Position numbers and translations under genes: made by a program. Below, piece after piece: positions 63,871 to 64,000 of a DNA stretch of 64,000 bases. The stretch covers positions 3,596,001-3,660,000 of the forward strand of contig JADJQR010000001.1 of NCBI GenBank assembly GCA_016712675.1. The letters are read 5' to 3'. This DNA comes from a bacterium. Its GTDB lineage: Bacteria > Krumholzibacteriota > Krumholzibacteriia > LZORAL124-64-63. How positions within the stretch are numbered: the stretch's first letter is position 1; each line of letters begins with the position of its first letter. Below the pieces are notes generated by a model. It made no database searches, was not told the origin of the DNA, and saw nothing but the letters and a program-made list of their open reading frames with translations.

Positions 63871-64000
63871 TCAACCCCAGACACCCTGTTCCCGCAACTG
63901 CGTCAGCGCCGCAGCCTCCCAGCCACGGTTGGCCGCCGGGCTGGCGGGGCTGGGGTGCAGGAGGGTCGCCCGGCGGGGGGCCGCCGTCTGGTCGGCCAGG
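63871..64000 (-). CDS. SMUG-type uracil-DNA glycosylase, C-terminal fragment
   Basis: 43 codons at the right edge, open upstream (beyond the window). The reading LLHPSPASPAANRGWE followed by AAALTQLREQGVWG and TGA matches the conserved end of single-strand-selective uracil-DNA glycosylases (HPSPxNPxANxGW), whose His contacts the uracil. It would remove uracil from DNA. Its stop lies 533 bp upstream of tssA on the same strand. Confidence 0.72.
   Translation of the reverse strand, partial: LADQTAAPRRATLLHPSPASPAANRGWEAAALTQLREQGVWG

Overview
The window is high-GC bacterial chromosome, densely packed with short gaps and many stop/start overlaps. No 16S rRNA or tRNA gene was recognised. The gene mix points to a Gram-negative cell: TonB receptor, lipoproteins, an outer-membrane barrel, NrfHA and a full type VI secretion system (T6SS). 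A one-chain homoaconitase and a CsgG/TPR envelope operon suggest an under-sampled phylum outside the common Proteobacteria, perhaps near Krumholzibacteriota or Eisenbacteria. That placement is inference only.

Left part (1-32.6 kb): a partial homoaconitase and an ICMT-like membrane methyltransferase; a YfiR/TonB-receptor pair; an SDR enzyme; an acyl-CoA synthetase with a STAS protein, preceded by an odd leader containing an extended anti-16S sequence; a lipoprotein; an HNH endonuclease carrying repeated 16-bp palindromes; the nitrite reductase pair nrfH-nrfA; an HDOD protein, a POT peptide transporter and asnS; a two-domain glycosyltransferase; an operon of a degenerate class II aminoacyl-tRNA-synthetase paralog with carA and carB; and a five-gene operon of a Ser/Thr kinase, a CsgG/TPR protein, a TPR lipoprotein, a beta-barrel and a large lipoprotein.

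Right part (32.6-63.3 kb): a complete T6SS with all thirteen core genes, in three blocks. Block 1 (minus, 43.8 to 32.6 kb) runs fha, FHA-FHA-TM-lytic transglycosylase, VWA-TM-FHA, PP2C phosphatase, tssJ, tssK, tssL, tssM. Block 2 (plus, 44.1 to 50.4 kb) is an effector-loading island: DUF6484, DUF2169, a ketosynthase-like protein, a PAAR-like putative nuclease effector, a propeller-like putative immunity protein, a TIGR02270-type HEAT protein and a small membrane protein. Block 3 (minus, 63.3 to 50.4 kb) runs tssA, tssB, tssC, hcp, tagJ, tssE, tssF, tssG, tssH/clpV, vgrG. Blocks 1 and 2 diverge from a shared 323-bp region with a candidate promoter on each strand. FHA proteins plus a PP2C phosphatase imply control by threonine phosphorylation, but no PpkA-type kinase lies in the cluster. 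The closest candidate kinase is the one at 25.1 kb.

The window ends with the C-terminus of a SMUG-type uracil-DNA glycosylase. The most unusual items are the FHA-FHA-TM-lytic-transglycosylase fusion, the in-frame palindrome repeats in the HNH gene, the aaRS-like gene coupled to carAB, the leader with a 15-nt complement to the 16S 3' end, and the low-GC PAAR effector/immunity pair.
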